A DNA stretch of 64,000 nucleotides from Methylosinus sp. LW4 (GTDB lineage Bacteria > Pseudomonadota > Alphaproteobacteria > Rhizobiales > Beijerinckiaceae). Position numbers and translations under genes: made by a program. This document shows, one piece after another, positions 63,504-64,000 of this stretch; the first letter of the stretch is position 1, and every line of letters starts with the position of its first letter. The stretch is taken from assembly GCF_000379125.1 (NCBI RefSeq), contig NZ_KB900626.1, positions 3,844,024-3,908,023 of the forward strand, read 5' to 3'. A model generated the notes under the pieces. It saw only the letters and a program-made list of their open reading frames with translations. It had not been told where the DNA came from and searched no databases.

Positions 63504-64000
63504 ATGCCACAGAATGCAGATAACGTCCTCGACCATTTCAACCTATTCCGCCAGCCGGAATATCTCGAGATGTTCGAGAAGAAGAAGAAAGAGTTCGAGA
63601 ATCATCACCCCGACGCCGAAGTCGAGCGCGTTCGCGAGTGGGCCAAGACGAAAGAGTATCAGGAAAAGAACTTCGCTCGCGAAGCTCTGACCGTCAATCC
63701 GGCCAAGGCCTGCCAGCCGCTCGGCGCGGTGTTCGCCTCGCTCGGTTTCGAGCAGACGATCCCGTTCGTCCATGGCTCGCAGGGCTGCGTGGCGTATTAT
63801 CGTTCGCACTTCTCGCGTCACTTCAAGGAGCCGACCTCTTGCGTCTCCTCCTCGATGACGGAAGACGCGGCGGTGTTCGGCGGCCTCAACAACATGATCG
63901 ACGGCCTCGCCAACACCTACAATATGTATAAGCCGAAGATGATCTCCGTCTCCACCACCTGCATGGCGGAAGTCATCGGCGACGACCTCAACGCCTTCAT
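63504..64000 (+). CDS. nifK: Nitrogenase MoFe protein beta chain, partial (3' end outside window)
   Basis: The N-terminal 165 residues of the beta subunit. It starts [20 protein letters not shown], and the P-cluster ligands are visible in [19 protein letters not shown] and [15 protein letters not shown], then [15 protein letters not shown]. The frame runs off the window. GAGGGGAATCGAC precedes the ATG. It forms the alpha2-beta2 MoFe protein with NifD. Confidence 0.98.
   Translation, partial: MPQNADNVLDHFNLFRQPEYLEMFEKKKKEFENHHPDAEVERVREWAKTKEYQEKNFAREALTVNPAKACQPLGAVFASLGFEQTIPFVHGSQGCVAYYRSHFSRHFKEPTSCVSSSMTEDAAVFGGLNNMIDGLANTYNMYKPKMISVSTTCMAEVIGDDLNAF

Noticed and set aside
61895..63541. 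548-codon minus-strand frame over nifD
   Set aside because: Antisense of nifD.

Overview
The window is GC-rich alphaproteobacterial DNA, most likely from an order Rhizobiales (Hyphomicrobiales) bacterium. Evidence for this is irr divergent from fabA-fabB-fabI, AddA/AddB repair proteins, a 45-residue aa3-oxidase subunit IV, a DUF3422 protein, split pntA genes, and a NifA carrying the C-x11-C-x19-C-x4-C motif of oxygen-sensitive alphaproteobacterial NifA. The nif gene content (paired TPR and Fe4S-LRV proteins, SIR2-like and DegT-like genes) reminds me of type II methanotrophs such as Methylosinus or Methylocystis. That genus-level guess is an inference, and no methane-oxidation gene is present.

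Positions 1-47,000 are mostly chromosomal housekeeping. They hold an attenuated ilvB (start of the gene only); a HlyD/ABC export operon; a convergent hicB/hicA pair; an aldehyde dehydrogenase with a GAF-Fis regulator; and addA and addB, separated by an MFS carrier, a MerR regulator and 195-bp tandem repeats. Further along are a PAS kinase/response regulator pair; fabI-fabB-fabA with irr; leuS-lptE-holA; yggS; L,D-transpeptidase-like genes; pntB-pntAb-pntAa; an ADYC-domain protein with a pentapeptide-repeat partner; and groES-groEL under CIRCE. Short palindromic repeats are scattered through this part. At least two lie inside reading frames (addA and lptE).

Positions 47,200-64,000 are a nitrogen-fixation island. 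On the minus strand lie TPR - nifA - Fe4S-LRV. Divergently on the plus strand lie nifB - fdxN - HesB-like - TPR - Fe4S-LRV - nifZ - nifZ-like, then nifT - small protein - DegT-like, then [2Fe-2S] ferredoxin - small protein - SIR2-like - thioredoxin-fold [2Fe-2S] ferredoxin. A receiver-only protein is transcribed away from nifH-nifD-nifK, and nifK is cut by the window end. A truncated haemoglobin and an unknown 196-residue protein sit at the left edge. NifA upstream sites (TGT-N10-ACA), -24/-12 sigma-54 promoters and an IHF-like site are visible at nifB and nifH, so NifA/RpoN control of the island is well supported.

The least explained part is the set of nif-embedded proteins that keep a family fold but lack its key residue: a DegT/DnrJ-type protein without the PLP lysine, a SIR2-like protein without the usual Asn and His, and a receiver without the phospho-acceptor Asp. 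They sit beside two unusual [2Fe-2S] ferredoxins and several uncharacterised small proteins, and are the best candidates for new biology here.
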